A stretch of DNA of 64,000 nt from Parafrankia irregularis (GTDB taxonomy: Bacteria > Actinomycetota > Actinomycetes > Frankiales > Frankiaceae): positions 1 to 64,000 of the forward strand of contig NZ_FAOZ01000035.1 in NCBI RefSeq assembly GCF_001536285.1. Direction: 5' to 3'. The stretch's first letter is position 1; each line of letters begins with the position of its first letter. The notes under the pieces are model-generated. The model made no database searches, was not told the origin of the DNA, and worked only from the letters and a program-made list of their open reading frames with translations. The position numbers and the translations under genes were made by a program. This document shows, one piece after another, positions 27,217 to 37,293 of this stretch.

Positions 27217-28073
27217 TGGACACTCCCGGTGGTGGCGCCGGAGGACGGTGCCGCGCTGATCGCGGCGGTCTCCCGTTCCTCGATGAAGCGGTCGTACTCG
27301 GCACCGGGCACGACCTTGACGTAGAACGTCATCCGGTCATGGTCGGTACCGCACAGCTCGGCGCATCGACCGACAAAGGTTCCGGTCTTCGTCGCGGTGA
27401 GCTCGAACTGGTTGACGCGCCCGGGGACGACGTCCCGCTTGAACAGGAACTCGGGCACCCAGAACGAGTGGATCACGTCCGGCGACGTGAGCACGAACCG
27501 GACGGACCGGCCCTCGGGCAGCACCAGCACCGGGGCCTCACCGGGCCGGCCGGTGACCTCGACCTGGTTCGTGCCCGGCGTCTTGCCGGTGTCGAGGTAC
27601 TGGAACTGCCAGTTCCACCGGAAACCGATCACGTTCACCGTGACGTCGGGGTCGTCCGAGAGCTTGGTGATCTCGGTCTCGTCACGGGCGGTGTAGTAGA
27701 AGAGGCCCGCCACGATCACAACTGGCACGACGGTGTACAGGATCTCGACGGGCAGGTTGTACCGGACCTGGCGCGGCAGTACATCACTGCGCTTCCGGAA
27801 CACGATGACCGCGTAGAAGATCAGAGCCCATACGAACACACCGACGGCCAGGGCTGCGATCACCGAGCCCTGCCACATGTTCAGGATCCGCGGGGTGTGG
27901 TTGGTCACACCATCTGGGAATCCAAAGTTGGGAACGTCGCAGGCGGTCGCCAGCAGGCCTACGGCCGCCAGCGTGGCGCCCATGCGCGCTCCCGCGCGAC
28001 GCCGGGCCGGCCGTCGGTGTCCAACCCGACGGCTCGCCGGCTCGTCCGCGTCAACGGTGTCAGCCGGGGCCAT
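27213..28073 (-). CDS. ctaC: cytochrome c oxidase subunit II (CuA lipoprotein)
   Basis: A 286-residue protein exported as a lipoprotein: an Arg-rich n-region, hydrophobic [14 protein letters not shown] with the lipobox Cys, then two membrane helices ([22 protein letters not shown] and [19 protein letters not shown]). The periplasmic CuA domain has [18 protein letters not shown] and [12 protein letters not shown] with the two Cys, His and Met ligands. Two starts are reasonable: ATG at MAPADTV (chosen, GAGGA upstream) or GTG 57 bp earlier at 28130 with GGGAGG upstream. It accepts electrons from QcrC. Confidence 0.93.
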   Translation of the reverse strand: MAPADTVDADEPASRRVGHRRPARRRAGARMGATLAAVGLLATACDVPNFGFPDGVTNHTPRILNMWQGSVIAALAVGVFVWALIFYAVIVFRKRSDVLPRQVRYNLPVEILYTVVPVVIVAGLFYYTARDETEITKLSDDPDVTVNVIGFRWNWQFQYLDTGKTPGTNQVEVTGRPGEAPVLVLPEGRSVRFVLTSPDVIHSFWVPEFLFKRDVVPGRVNQFELTATKTGTFVGRCAELCGTDHDRMTFYVKVVPGAEYDRFIEERETAAISAAPSSGATTGSVQ

Positions 28074-28556
28074 CGGCGTGTCCTCGACATCCGCGAGCGA
28101 CGGCCGGGTCCGACCGAAGGATCTCCTCACCAGGTCCTGCCTCCCACGACTAGCGGCCGCGTCGGCGATGGACGGATCGCAAGCTCCGCCACCGCCTCGC
28201 GACCGCATAGAAACGCTTCGCGGGCCGGCCGGTCCAACCGGCCTCGCTGCTTCGTCTTCCGACTGTCTTCGACACGCTGTAGATGGTGCGGCAGCAGCGT
28301 ATCCCAGCAGCGGTCGAGCTTCTCGCCGCAGGCCCCGTCCGGAGCTGTGAGACGCGACCCGCGGGGCAACGTGGACAGGCCGGAGTGCCCTTGATCCGGA
28401 CCGCCGGCGGGGCCCGACCGGACCCCCGGCGGTGCTTTCCGCCATCTGCTTTCTTCACGACACCCCGCAAAGCCTTTCCCGTTCCCTGCACGAATGCGGC
28501 GACACCGCTGTGCTGGGGGCACCCGGATGCCCCGCAACGGGCGTAGCGTCACTCTC
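28074..28556. other. divergent intergenic region (ctaC / cysteine desulfurase)
   Basis: About 480 bp holding both promoters. An inverted repeat ACCGCCGG / CCGGCGGT (28400-28407 and 28426-28433) could form a hairpin in the leader of the rightward gene. If ctaC starts at its alternative GTG, the leftmost 57 bp are coding. No other gene was recognised. Confidence 0.3.
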
Positions 28557-29723
28557 GTGCCGGCATACCTCGACCACGCGTCGACCACGCCGCTGCATCC
28601 GGTCGCCCGGGAAGCGCTGCTCGCCGCGATGGACGACGGCTGGGCCGACCCGGCCCGGCTCCATCGCGAGGGGCGTCGCGCGCGGATGTTGCTCGATGCC
28701 GCCCGCGAGACCGTGGCCGGCGTGCTGGGTGCCCGCGCCCCCGAAATCAGCTTCACGGCCAGTGGCACCGCCGCGGCCCACCTGGCACTTCTCGGTACCG
28801 CGGCGGCTCGCCGCCGGGCCGGCGGGGTGGTCGTGGTCAGTGCCGTGGAACACTCCAGCGTCCTGCACGCCGCCCAGCGCCACGAAGGTGCCGGCGGCGA
28901 GGTCGTGACGATCGGGGTGGACCGGCTCGGCCGCGTCGATCCGGCCGCCTTCACCGCCGCGCTCGACGCCCGCCCGGACACGGCGGTGGCGGCACTGCAG
29001 CACGCCAACCACGAGGTCGGCACGGTCCAGCCGGTCGCCGAGGTGGCGCAGGCGCTACGGGCGCGGGGCGTGCCGCTGCTCACCGACGCCGCGATGACGC
29101 TGGGGCGGATCCGGGTCGATCTGCCCGAGCTGGGTGCGGACCTGCTGACCGCGAGCGCGCACAAGTTCGGTGGGCCGCCCGGGGTGGGCCTCCTCGTGGT
29201 CCGCACGGGAACCAGGTGGGCCGCGCCGGGGCCGGCCGACGAGCGCGAGTACGGGCGGGTCCCCGGTTTCCCCAACGTTCCCGCCGTGGTGGCGACGGCG
29301 GCCGCGCTGGCCGTGCGCGCCACAGAGATCGACGCCGAGGCACCACGGCTGGCGTCCTACGCGAACCGGTTGCGCGAGCGCCTGCCGGAGCTGGTGGAGG
29401 ATGTCGAGCTGCTCGGGCCGGGCGGCACCGATCCCACGGTCGCCCTGCCGCACGTGGTGGCCTTCTCGTGTCTGTACGTCGCGGGCGAGGCGCTGCTCGC
29501 CGAGCTCGACCAGGCCGGCATCGCGGTCAGCTCCGGATCGAGCTGCACCGCCGACACCCTGACGCCAAGCCACGTGCTGGTCGCGATGGGCGCGCTGACC
29601 CACGGCAACCTGCGGGTCTCCTTCGGCCGGGAGTCCACCGAGGCGGACGTCGACGCGCTGTTGGCCGCGTTGCCGGCCGCGGTGCGGGCCGTGCGTGAGC
29701 GCGCCGGCGCCGCGGGACTTTGA
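28557..29723 (+). CDS. cysteine desulfurase (NifS/IscS-like)
   Basis: A 388-residue PLP enzyme that removes sulfur from cysteine to form a persulfide. It begins AYLDHASTTPLHP, has ALQHANHEVGTVQP (PLP-stacking His), SAHKFGGPPGVGLL (Schiff-base Lys) and SSGSSCTADTLTPSHVL (active-site Cys on the mobile loop). GTG start chosen to match the family N-terminus; an ATG ten codons upstream is the alternative. The next gene is a TusA-like carrier that overlaps by 1 bp, so the pair likely forms a sulfur relay for Fe-S cluster, tRNA or cofactor sulfur. Confidence 0.9.
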   Translation: MPAYLDHASTTPLHPVAREALLAAMDDGWADPARLHREGRRARMLLDAARETVAGVLGARAPEISFTASGTAAAHLALLGTAAARRRAGGVVVVSAVEHSSVLHAAQRHEGAGGEVVTIGVDRLGRVDPAAFTAALDARPDTAVAALQHANHEVGTVQPVAEVAQALRARGVPLLTDAAMTLGRIRVDLPELGADLLTASAHKFGGPPGVGLLVVRTGTRWAAPGPADEREYGRVPGFPNVPAVVATAAALAVRATEIDAEAPRLASYANRLRERLPELVEDVELLGPGGTDPTVALPHVVAFSCLYVAGEALLAELDQAGIAVSSGSSCTADTLTPSHVLVAMGALTHGNLRVSFGRESTEADVDALLAALPAAVRAVRERAGAAGL

Positions 29724-29998
29724 TGAACGCCGTACCCGAGCCGCCCGAGCCGCCCGCGTCCGAGCGGCCCGCGTCCGAGCGGCCCGCGGTCGTCGTCGAC
29801 GCCCTGGGGCGGCGGTGCCCGCTGCCGATCATCGACCTGGCCCGGCGCATCCGCGACGTCGAGGTGGGCCAGCTCGTCGAGCTGCGGGCCGACGACCCGG
29901 CGGCCGCGGCGGACGTCGCCGCCTGGTGCCGGATGCGCGGCCACGAGCTGGTCGCCGCCCCCACCGCGGCCGTCTTCCTCATCCGCAGGCTGAGCTGA
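29723..29998 (+). CDS. TusA/SirA-family sulfur carrier
   Basis: A 91-residue protein with the TusA core VVDALGRRCPLPIIDLARRI; the Cys in CPxP is the sulfur-accepting residue. The N-terminal 20 residues are Pro/Glu/Arg-rich and include a doubled ASERP unit encoded by two tandem copies of a 15-bp sequence. The start codon overlaps the cysteine desulfurase stop (TGATGA), which implies translational coupling. It probably takes persulfide sulfur from the desulfurase; the final acceptor is unknown. Confidence 0.87.
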   Translation: MNAVPEPPEPPASERPASERPAVVVDALGRRCPLPIIDLARRIRDVEVGQLVELRADDPAAAADVAAWCRMRGHELVAAPTAAVFLIRRLS

Positions 29999-30097
29999 GC
30001 GCACCGGGTGCCTGCCGGTAGGCACCGCAGGCGCCAAGACGGCAGGCACCTCCGCCGGCAGACACTCGCCCGCCGGCGGAGCCGAGCGCGGCTGTGC

Positions 30098-31243
<1,146 letters not shown>

Positions 31244-31338
31244 CTACTGACTCCGACCGGAGCCGGCACGGCGCGGGTACCGCCGGGACGGCCAGACCAC
31301 TCCGGTGCCGATCATCCGATCAGCCGATCATCGGCCGA

Positions 31339-31701
31339 TCAGTGGAAGGAGTCTCCACACGCGCAGGAGCCCTGCGCGTTCGGGTTGTCGATCGTGAAGC
31401 CCTGCTTCTCGATGGTGTCGACGAAGTCGATCGTCGCGCCACCGAGGTACGGGAAGCTCATCCGGTCCACCGCGACCTTGACTCCGGAGAAGTCGAGGAC
31501 GGTGTCACCGTCGAGCTGGCGCTCGTCGAAGAAGAGCTGGTACCGCATGCCCGAGCAGCCGCCGGGCTGCACGGCGATCCGGAGCTGGAGGTCGTCCCTC
31601 CCCTCCTGCTCGAGCAGGGTCCTCACCTTGCCGGCGGCCGTGTCGGTGAGAACGACGCTGCTCGGCCTGGTCTCGGTCTCGGTTGTGTCCTGCACGGTCA
31701 T
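31339..31701 (-). CDS. erpA: iron-sulfur cluster insertion protein ErpA (HesB/A-type)
   Basis: A 120-residue A-type Fe-S carrier. The three cluster-binding cysteines are Cys49 (GGCSGM), Cys113 and Cys115 (SCACGDSFH), and TIDFVDTIEKQGFTIDNPNA matches the HesB signature. It delivers 4Fe-4S clusters to target enzymes. It is divergent from nadA, whose product needs such a cluster, and the same pairing occurs in other actinobacteria, to my recollection. ATG start. Confidence 0.92.
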   Translation of the reverse strand: MTVQDTTETETRPSSVVLTDTAAGKVRTLLEQEGRDDLQLRIAVQPGGCSGMRYQLFFDERQLDGDTVLDFSGVKVAVDRMSFPYLGGATIDFVDTIEKQGFTIDNPNAQGSCACGDSFH

Positions 31702-32354
31702 AGGGGCTGCTCCCTGCCCTTGTGGACGTGCCTGGTTCACCAGGCTTCCTGGTACCCAAGGCGGCCGTACGCGGGAAGTGGCGCCGGGCGACGCCTCCCC
31801 ACGGGCGACACACCTGCCGTGCCGCCGTTCTTGCTCAACACCGCGAGCAAGGATCCGCTTCCCATCGTAGCCAGCGACCTGGACGTCGGCCACGACGCGC
31901 AAGTGACATGCGTCCTTGATCTCGGGGCCGACCGCCCCAAGTTCGCGCAGACCAGGCGATCCGGAGTTAGAGTCTGAACGACCATTAGCACCCGGAGCTG
32001 TTCGGCACACTGTTGTGACCGGCACGTTTTCGGCGTTCGGCACGTTTTCCGTGACCAGCTCGGCCCCTGTGGCTGGGCCGGTTCCCGGGCCGGCGTGGTT
32101 CCCGGGCCGGTCTCGCGGTCGGCACGGGTTTCGCCGCCCGCGAACAGCCGCGCGGCACGGTCCGGCGATGGCCGCCAGGCCGGACCCGCCCTCGACCCGA
32201 CCGATCCGGCCGACCCGACCGACCTGGCCCAACCCGATCGACCCCCGCCACCGGCCCACCACGACGAACCGGCCACGACGAAGAACCGGCCACGACGAAC
32301 CAGCCACGAGCAGCGAGCGGCGGCGGCCCACCGGGCCAGCCCGAAGGAGCGGAC
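31702..32354. promoter_or_regulatory. 653-bp divergent erpA/nadA intergenic region rich in short repeats
   Basis: No gene with family support lies here. Short direct repeats are frequent: GGCACGTTTTC twice near 32020-32050, GTTCCCGGGCCGG twice near 32080-32112, GACCCGACCGA-type units near 32190-32220 and ACCGGCCACGACGAA units near 32268-32300. A GAAGGAG-like site precedes nadA. The region must carry both promoters; its length and repeats suggest regulation or expansion by slippage. Confidence 0.45.
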
Positions 32355-33542
32355 ATGACTGTCAACCCAGCCCTGGAACGCCTGGGCGTCACCGCCTCAC
32401 CGCTCGCACTGCTGCTGCTCGGGCGGGACGCCGACCCCGGCAGCGAGCGGGGTGTCGAGTGCCCCGGTGATCTCCCGCCGGCGGCCGACCCCGGGCTGGC
32501 CGAGCGAGCCCGGGCGGCCAAGGCGGCCCTCGGCGACGACGTGTTCGTCCTGGGGCACCACTACCAGCGCGACGACGTCATCGCGTTCGCCGACGTCACC
32601 GGGGACTCGTTCAAGCTCGCCCAGCAGGCGGCGGCGCGGCCGGCGGCCAGCTCGATCGTGTTCTGCGGTGTGCACTTCATGGCGGAGAGCGCGGACATCC
32701 TGACCGCGGACCACCAGCGGGTGATCCTTCCCGACCTCGCCGCCGGCTGCTCGATGGCCGACATGGCCACCGCCGAGCAGGTGGCACAGGCCTGGGACGA
32801 CCTGCTCGACGCGGGCGTCGCCGCGGACACCGTCCCGGTCAGCTACATGAACTCCTCCGCCGCGATCAAGGCCTTCACCGGGCGCCACGACGGGACGATC
32901 TGCACCTCGTCCAACGCCGAGCGGGCGCTGGGCTGGGCGTTCGGCGAGCGGCGCGGAAAGCGGGTGATCTTCCTGCCCGACCAGCACCTGGGGCGCAACA
33001 CCGCCATCGACAAGCTGGGCATGTCGGAGGCCGACTGTGTGGTCTACGACCCACGGCGGCCCGGCGGCGGGCTGACCCGCGCCCAGCTGCAGGACGCGCG
33101 GATGATCCTCTGGCGCGGCCACTGCTCGGTGCACGGCCGTTTCACCCGGGAGTGTGTGGACGAGGTACGCAACCGCGTTCCGGGGGTACAGGTCCTGGTG
33201 CACCCCGAGTGCCGGCGTGACGTCGTCGAGGCCGCCGACCTGGTCGGTTCCACCGAATACATCATCAAGGTGGTGGACGAGGCCCCGCCCGGGGCCATGT
33301 TCGCGGTGGGAACCGAGCTGAACCTGGTACAACGGCTGGCGAACCGTCATCCTGACAAGAAGATCGTCTTTCTCGACCGTACGGTGTGCTTCTGCTCCAC
33401 GATGAACCGCATCGACATGCCGCACCTCGTGTGGACGCTCGAGGCACTCGCTCGTGGGGAGACCGTGAACCGCATCACCGTCGACCCCGAGGTCGCGACC
33501 TACGCCCGAAAGGCCCTTGACCAGATGTTGGCGCTCCCCTGA
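32355..33542 (+). CDS. nadA: quinolinate synthase A
   Basis: A 395-residue 4Fe-4S enzyme that condenses iminoaspartate with dihydroxyacetone phosphate to quinolinate in NAD synthesis. Landmarks are VLGHHYQRDDVIAFAD, the first Cys in CGVHFMAESAD, LPDLAAGCSMADM, GHCSVHGRF and HPECRRDV; the conserved Cys in these segments ligate the cluster. nadB and nadC are not in the window. ATG start with an AAGGAG site. It overlaps the DUF3043 gene by 1 bp and lies opposite erpA. Confidence 0.95.
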   Translation: MTVNPALERLGVTASPLALLLLGRDADPGSERGVECPGDLPPAADPGLAERARAAKAALGDDVFVLGHHYQRDDVIAFADVTGDSFKLAQQAAARPAASSIVFCGVHFMAESADILTADHQRVILPDLAAGCSMADMATAEQVAQAWDDLLDAGVAADTVPVSYMNSSAAIKAFTGRHDGTICTSSNAERALGWAFGERRGKRVIFLPDQHLGRNTAIDKLGMSEADCVVYDPRRPGGGLTRAQLQDARMILWRGHCSVHGRFTRECVDEVRNRVPGVQVLVHPECRRDVVEAADLVGSTEYIIKVVDEAPPGAMFAVGTELNLVQRLANRHPDKKIVFLDRTVCFCSTMNRIDMPHLVWTLEALARGETVNRITVDPEVATYARKALDQMLALP

Positions 33543-34183
33543 TGGCCCTGCTGAAGAAGCGGAACACCGAGTCCGAGGCGGACCCGGCGGTCGGCGACGA
33601 GCCGGTGCCGGCGTCCGCCCGGGCCGGTGGTGACTCCGCCGAGAACGCCCGGGTCACCGCCGGGAAGGGGCGGCCGACCCCCAAGCGGGCGCAGGCACGG
33701 GCCGCCAGGCCGCGCGGCGGTGCCGGCGGCGCCGGGGCGGTGCGCGCCGCGACCGGCAAGGAGGGCCGGCGGCTGCAGCGCGCCGAGCGACGCGAGCAGA
33801 GCCAGCAGTACCGCACGGCGATGATGTCCGGCGACGTCAACAAGCTCCCGCCGCGTGAGCGGGCACCCGAGCGGGTGATCGCGCGCGACTTCGTCGACAC
33901 CCGGTTCAACATCGGGCCGATCTTCCTGGCCGTCGCCCTCGTCTACTTCATCGGCGGCCTGGTGCCGAACTCCTACGTGCGGCTGACCGCGACCTACCTG
34001 ATGCTGGTCGGGATCATCGCCGTCGTCGTGGACTCGATCGTGCTGGCGCGGCAGGTGAGCCGGCGGGTGGCGGAGAAGTACCCGGACTCCCGGGTGAAGG
34101 TGCGGGCCTACTCTGCGCAGCGGGCGCTGCTGCCGCGCCGCTGGCGGATGCCCCGTCCCCGGGTCTCCCGGTCGGACCGCTGA
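33542..34183 (+). CDS. DUF3043 membrane protein (Rv2206 type)
   Basis: A 213-residue protein. Residues 1-100 are charged and Ala/Arg-rich, then comes RDFVDTRFNIGPIFLAVALVYFIGGLV and a second helix (YLMLVGIIAVVVDSIVLA), followed by a basic C-terminal tail. This is the DUF3043 pattern. Its ATG overlaps the nadA stop (TGATG), so it is co-translated with nadA. It should be an inner-membrane protein with both ends in the cytoplasm. Function unknown. Confidence 0.85.
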   Translation: MALLKKRNTESEADPAVGDEPVPASARAGGDSAENARVTAGKGRPTPKRAQARAARPRGGAGGAGAVRAATGKEGRRLQRAERREQSQQYRTAMMSGDVNKLPPRERAPERVIARDFVDTRFNIGPIFLAVALVYFIGGLVPNSYVRLTATYLMLVGIIAVVVDSIVLARQVSRRVAEKYPDSRVKVRAYSAQRALLPRRWRMPRPRVSRSDR

Positions 34184-34346
34184 CCCGCGGGCCGGACCGC
34201 CGGACCGCTGGTCCGCGCATCCCGTTGCGCCGCTGCGCCGGCCGCTGCCCGTGGCCCTAGCTTCTGCTCCTGCTTCCCTCCTGCTCGCGGGCAGAACGCG
34301 CCAGGAGACGGCGAGGCGGCGGGCGATCGTGTGAAAGGGTTCGGCT

Positions 34347-35324
34347 GTGAAGCATCGACGCCTCGGTAACAGCGGACTGTCGGTCAGCGAGATCTCCTAC
34401 GGCAACTGGATCACCCATGGTGACCAGATCGAGGCCGACGCCGCGACCGCCTGCGTGCACGCGGCCCTCGACGCGGGGATCACCACCTTCGACACCGCGG
34501 ACGTCTACGCCCAGACCCGCGCCGAATCCGTCCTCGGTGCGGCCCTCGCCGGTGTGCGGCGAGAGTCCTACGAGCTGTTCACCAAGGTCTTCTGGCCGAC
34601 CGGGCCTGGTGAGAACGACAAGGGGCTGGGCCGCAAGCACATCATCGAGTCGGCGCACAACTCGCTGCGCCGGCTGGGAACCGACCACATCGACCTCTAC
34701 CAGGCCCACCGCTACGACCCGACGGTGCCGTTGGAGGAGACGCTGCGCGCCTTCGACGACCTGGTACGCGCCGGCAAGGTGCTCTACGTCGGCGTCTCGG
34801 AGTGGACGGCGGCGCAGATCGCCGACGCGGTGCGGATCGCCGGTGAGCTGGGCCTGGACCGGATCATCTCCAACCAGCCGCAGTACTCGATGCTGTACCG
34901 GACCATCGAGGCCGAGGTCGTCCCCACCTCGCGGGAGCTGGGCATCTCGCAGATCGTCTGGTCGCCGATCGCCCAGGGTGTGCTGACCGGCAAGTACCTG
35001 CCGGGCAGCCCGCCACCGGCCGGCAGCCGTGCGACGGGTGGCACCGGAGCCGGCTTCATCGCCCGTTTCATGACGGACGAGGTCCTGACCGCGGTCCAGG
35101 ACCTGCGCCCGATCGCGGCGGACGCCGGCCTGACGATGGCGCAGCTCGCGGTCGCCTGGGTCCTGCAGAACGACAACGTGGCGTCGGCCATCGTCGGGGC
35201 CACCCGGCCCGAGCAGGTCAAGGACAACGTCGGGGCCAGCGGGGTGGTCCTGGAACCGGCCCTGCTCGCCCGGATCGACAAGGCCCTCGCCTCGGTCGCG
35301 ACCACGGAGCCCGAGGGCGCCTGA
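34347..35324 (+). CDS. aldo/keto reductase
   Basis: A 325-residue NADPH-dependent oxidoreductase with the AKR tetrad: Asp and Tyr in FDTADVY near 50-56, Lys in LFTKVFWP near 78 and His in YQAHRYDP near 113. The C-terminal cofactor-binding segment VASAIVGATRPEQVKDNV is intact. The sequence resembles the Kv-beta/YghZ-like subgroup. The GTG start follows an AAAGGG site about 10 bp upstream. It reads alone, convergent with the TetR gene; the substrate cannot be deduced. Confidence 0.9.
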   Translation: MKHRRLGNSGLSVSEISYGNWITHGDQIEADAATACVHAALDAGITTFDTADVYAQTRAESVLGAALAGVRRESYELFTKVFWPTGPGENDKGLGRKHIIESAHNSLRRLGTDHIDLYQAHRYDPTVPLEETLRAFDDLVRAGKVLYVGVSEWTAAQIADAVRIAGELGLDRIISNQPQYSMLYRTIEAEVVPTSRELGISQIVWSPIAQGVLTGKYLPGSPPPAGSRATGGTGAGFIARFMTDEVLTAVQDLRPIAADAGLTMAQLAVAWVLQNDNVASAIVGATRPEQVKDNVGASGVVLEPALLARIDKALASVATTEPEGA

Positions 35325-35391
35325 GCCGCGCCATGCCCGCCGCCCGATGCGGGTGCCGGGTACCGTCCGGTGCGGGTGCCTGAGGGCACCC

Positions 35392-36030
35392 TCACCGGGC
35401 GCTGAACGCCCTGGCCAGCGCCGCCCAGGTCCGGTCCAGATCCGACCCGGGCAGGAACCGCCCGGCGAGTTCTAGCAACACCGTGCCGTGCGCCGCCGCC
35501 CACAGCGCCTGAGCCAGGTAGGGCTCTGCGGTGGCCCGGTAGAACGGCTCGCCCGACCAGTCCTCGAGCCCCGGCGTCAGGTCGGTCCGCCCGAGCGGGT
35601 CGACCGCCGCCAGCCGATAGAGGTTCGGCCGTTCCAGCGCGTACCGGCGGTATTCGGCCAGCAGCCGGGCCACGACGTCGTCCGGCCCGGATGCGTCCAC
35701 CACCCGGTGCAGCACGTCGCCGATCTCCCAGAGCGCGGTCTCGACCAACGCGGCCTCGACCGCGGGCTTGCCGGGCAGGTGCTTGTACAGCGACGGCGCC
35801 CGGATGCCGAGCACCTCCCCGAGGCGGCGCATCGTGAGCGACTGCGCGCCTTCGTCCTCCAGCAGTCGCAGTGCCGCCTGCAGGATCTCGGTGACCCGGG
35901 CGGAGCGGGCCGGTGGCACCGGCCGTGGCGCGATCCGCGCCACGGGAAGCGCCATGCCCGCCGCGCCCGCGGCCGCCGTGCCCGCAGCCGCCGTGCTCGC
36001 AACGACAACGCCCGCGGCATCTGTGCTCAC
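35392..36030 (-). CDS. TetR-family transcriptional regulator
   Basis: A 212-residue repressor with an unusual Ala-rich N-terminal extension of about 40 residues before the helix-turn-helix (ILQAALRLLEDEGAQSLTMRRLGEVLGIRAPSLYKHLPGK). The ligand domain contains LWAAAHGTVLLEL, typical of the WHG-type TetR C-terminus. GTG start with GGGAGGGA upstream. It is the second gene after the F420-type oxidoreductase (43-bp gap), and two matching palindromes lie upstream of that gene, so it probably represses its own operon. Confidence 0.88.
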   Translation of the reverse strand: MSTDAAGVVVASTAAAGTAAAGAAGMALPVARIAPRPVPPARSARVTEILQAALRLLEDEGAQSLTMRRLGEVLGIRAPSLYKHLPGKPAVEAALVETALWEIGDVLHRVVDASGPDDVVARLLAEYRRYALERPNLYRLAAVDPLGRTDLTPGLEDWSGEPFYRATAEPYLAQALWAAAHGTVLLELAGRFLPGSDLDRTWAALARAFSAR

Positions 36031-36073
36031 CGCAGTCCCTCCCTGGCCTACCGTCCACAGACCGCCGCCCGGC

Positions 36074-36562
36074 TCACCGCAGCGGCGTGAGGGCGAACAC
36101 CGGATGGCGCGGCGCGATGCGGGCGAGCTCCTCGTCCGAGGATTCCGGACCCACGCCTTCGAAGAACGCGCCGACCTCCGCCTTCCACTTCACCAGATAG
36201 GCGCGCAGCACCGGGACCTGCTCCGGGCCGGTCAGCTCGACCGCCTGGTAGCTCGATCGCCGGCGCCCCAGTACCAGCGCCAGCTCACCGTCGGCGGCAC
36301 GCACGTTGCGGACCCACTGGCCATGGCCCCGCGCCGAGACGAGGTACTGACGCCCGTCCAGGGTCAGGAGGTTCACCGGCACCCGGCGGATCTGGCCCGA
36401 GGAACGGCCGCGAACCTCCAGCATCCGGCTTCCCCACACGCTCAGCCCGAGCCCGTTGACCAGCGCCACCGCACGGTTGGCCACTTTCCTGGTGAACCAG
36501 CCGGGCTGACGGTAGTGCCGGGCCTCGCCCGCGTTCGCCGCGCTGTCCGCGTTCGAGCTCAT
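36074..36562 (-). CDS. deazaflavin (F420)-dependent nitroreductase-family oxidoreductase
   Basis: A 162-residue protein of the FDOR-A/Ddn-like family: the split-barrel core LEVRGRSSGQIRRVPVNLLTLDGRQYLVSARG, then QWVRNVRAADGELALVLGRRR, with the charged residues used to bind F420. The likely cofactor is the deazaflavin F420, and the substrate is unknown (quinones and nitro compounds are typical). ATG at MSSNADS chosen because GTGAGG lies 8 bp before it; a start 33 bp upstream is possible. It is probably induced by a ligand of the adjacent TetR repressor. Confidence 0.85.
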   Translation of the reverse strand: MSSNADSAANAGEARHYRQPGWFTRKVANRAVALVNGLGLSVWGSRMLEVRGRSSGQIRRVPVNLLTLDGRQYLVSARGHGQWVRNVRAADGELALVLGRRRSSYQAVELTGPEQVPVLRAYLVKWKAEVGAFFEGVGPESSDEELARIAPRHPVFALTPLR

Positions 36563-36601
36563 GATCGACGCCTCACTTCCGGGTGTTTCACCCATCGGTC
36601 A

Positions 36602-36642
36602 GCTAACACTGTTAGCCGATGTCTGAAGCTAACAGCGTTAGC
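36602..36642. promoter_or_regulatory. paired TetR-type operators
   Basis: GCTAACACTGTTAGC at 36602-36616 and GCTAACAGCGTTAGC at 36628-36642 are near-perfect 15-bp palindromes sharing GCTAACA--GTTAGC, with centres 26 bp apart. They lie upstream of the oxidoreductase-TetR operon, where the promoter should be. Size, symmetry and position fit binding of two TetR dimers. Confidence 0.75.
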
Positions 36643-36742
36643 CGCCTGGGTGTCAACCCCTTCGGGCCCGATCGTTGTGACTTTCCCCGTGAGCTCTGCT
36701 ACCTGCCGAGCCCGGGTCCGCGGGAGGCGGGGATACGGCCGC

Positions 36743-36955
36743 TCAGGTCACCGGCCGCAGGCTCATCGGCCCGTAGACGCGGGTACCCGACTCCATCAGG
36801 CTCACCTGCGTCACCCCCTTGTCCAGCAGGTCGCGCCACAGCTCGCCGATCCACGTCTCGGCGTCGCCCTGGCTCGTGAACGACTCCGATCCGTTCGCAC
36901 CGTCCACCGCGACGACCGAGCCGTCCTCTGCCTCGTACCGCCAAGTCCAGCTCAC
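36743..36955 (-). CDS. small conserved actinobacterial protein
   Basis: A 70-residue protein beginning SWTWRYEAEDGSVV, with SFTSQGDAETWIGELWRDLLDKGV and VYGPMSL. I recall similar short proteins in many actinobacteria, without a known function. The GTG start is preceded by GGAAGG at 9 bp; the upstream open frame is basic and unlike the family. There are no Cys residues, no signal peptide and no membrane helix. It reads leftward, divergent from the small membrane-protein gene. Confidence 0.7.
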   Translation of the reverse strand: MSWTWRYEAEDGSVVAVDGANGSESFTSQGDAETWIGELWRDLLDKGVTQVSLMESGTRVYGPMSLRPVT

Positions 36956-37293
36956 GGTCCACGTCCTTCCCGACGTCCGGCGGCGTCGACCGCCCGGCCG
37001 GGGCCACCACAGACCCCGGGAGATGCCCATTACCCCATCCAAGCGCGCGCGACCCGCGGATGAGTGCCACATGCCACGTGCACGCCACGGACGCTCCGTG
37101 CACCTTCGGCCCGCGGCGACCGATGCTCCTTCGGACAAGAGCGGCATCAGTGGCCCGTGGGTCGGTAACGTCGGTTCCGGCCGCGCCCCGACGCGCGCGG
37201 CCCCGGCCCGGTGCCGGCTCCACCGAGTGAGACCACACGGTTCGAGCCCGAAGCAGTTCAGCTCGTCAGAGATCGTCAGAGAGGATGGCAGCA
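36956..37293. other. 338-bp divergent intergenic region
   Basis: It holds the promoters for the small leftward protein and the rightward MBL-CobU genes. CGTCAGAG occurs twice just before the rightward start. No gene or riboswitch-like structure was recognised; in particular no cobalamin-riboswitch core was seen. Confidence 0.3.
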
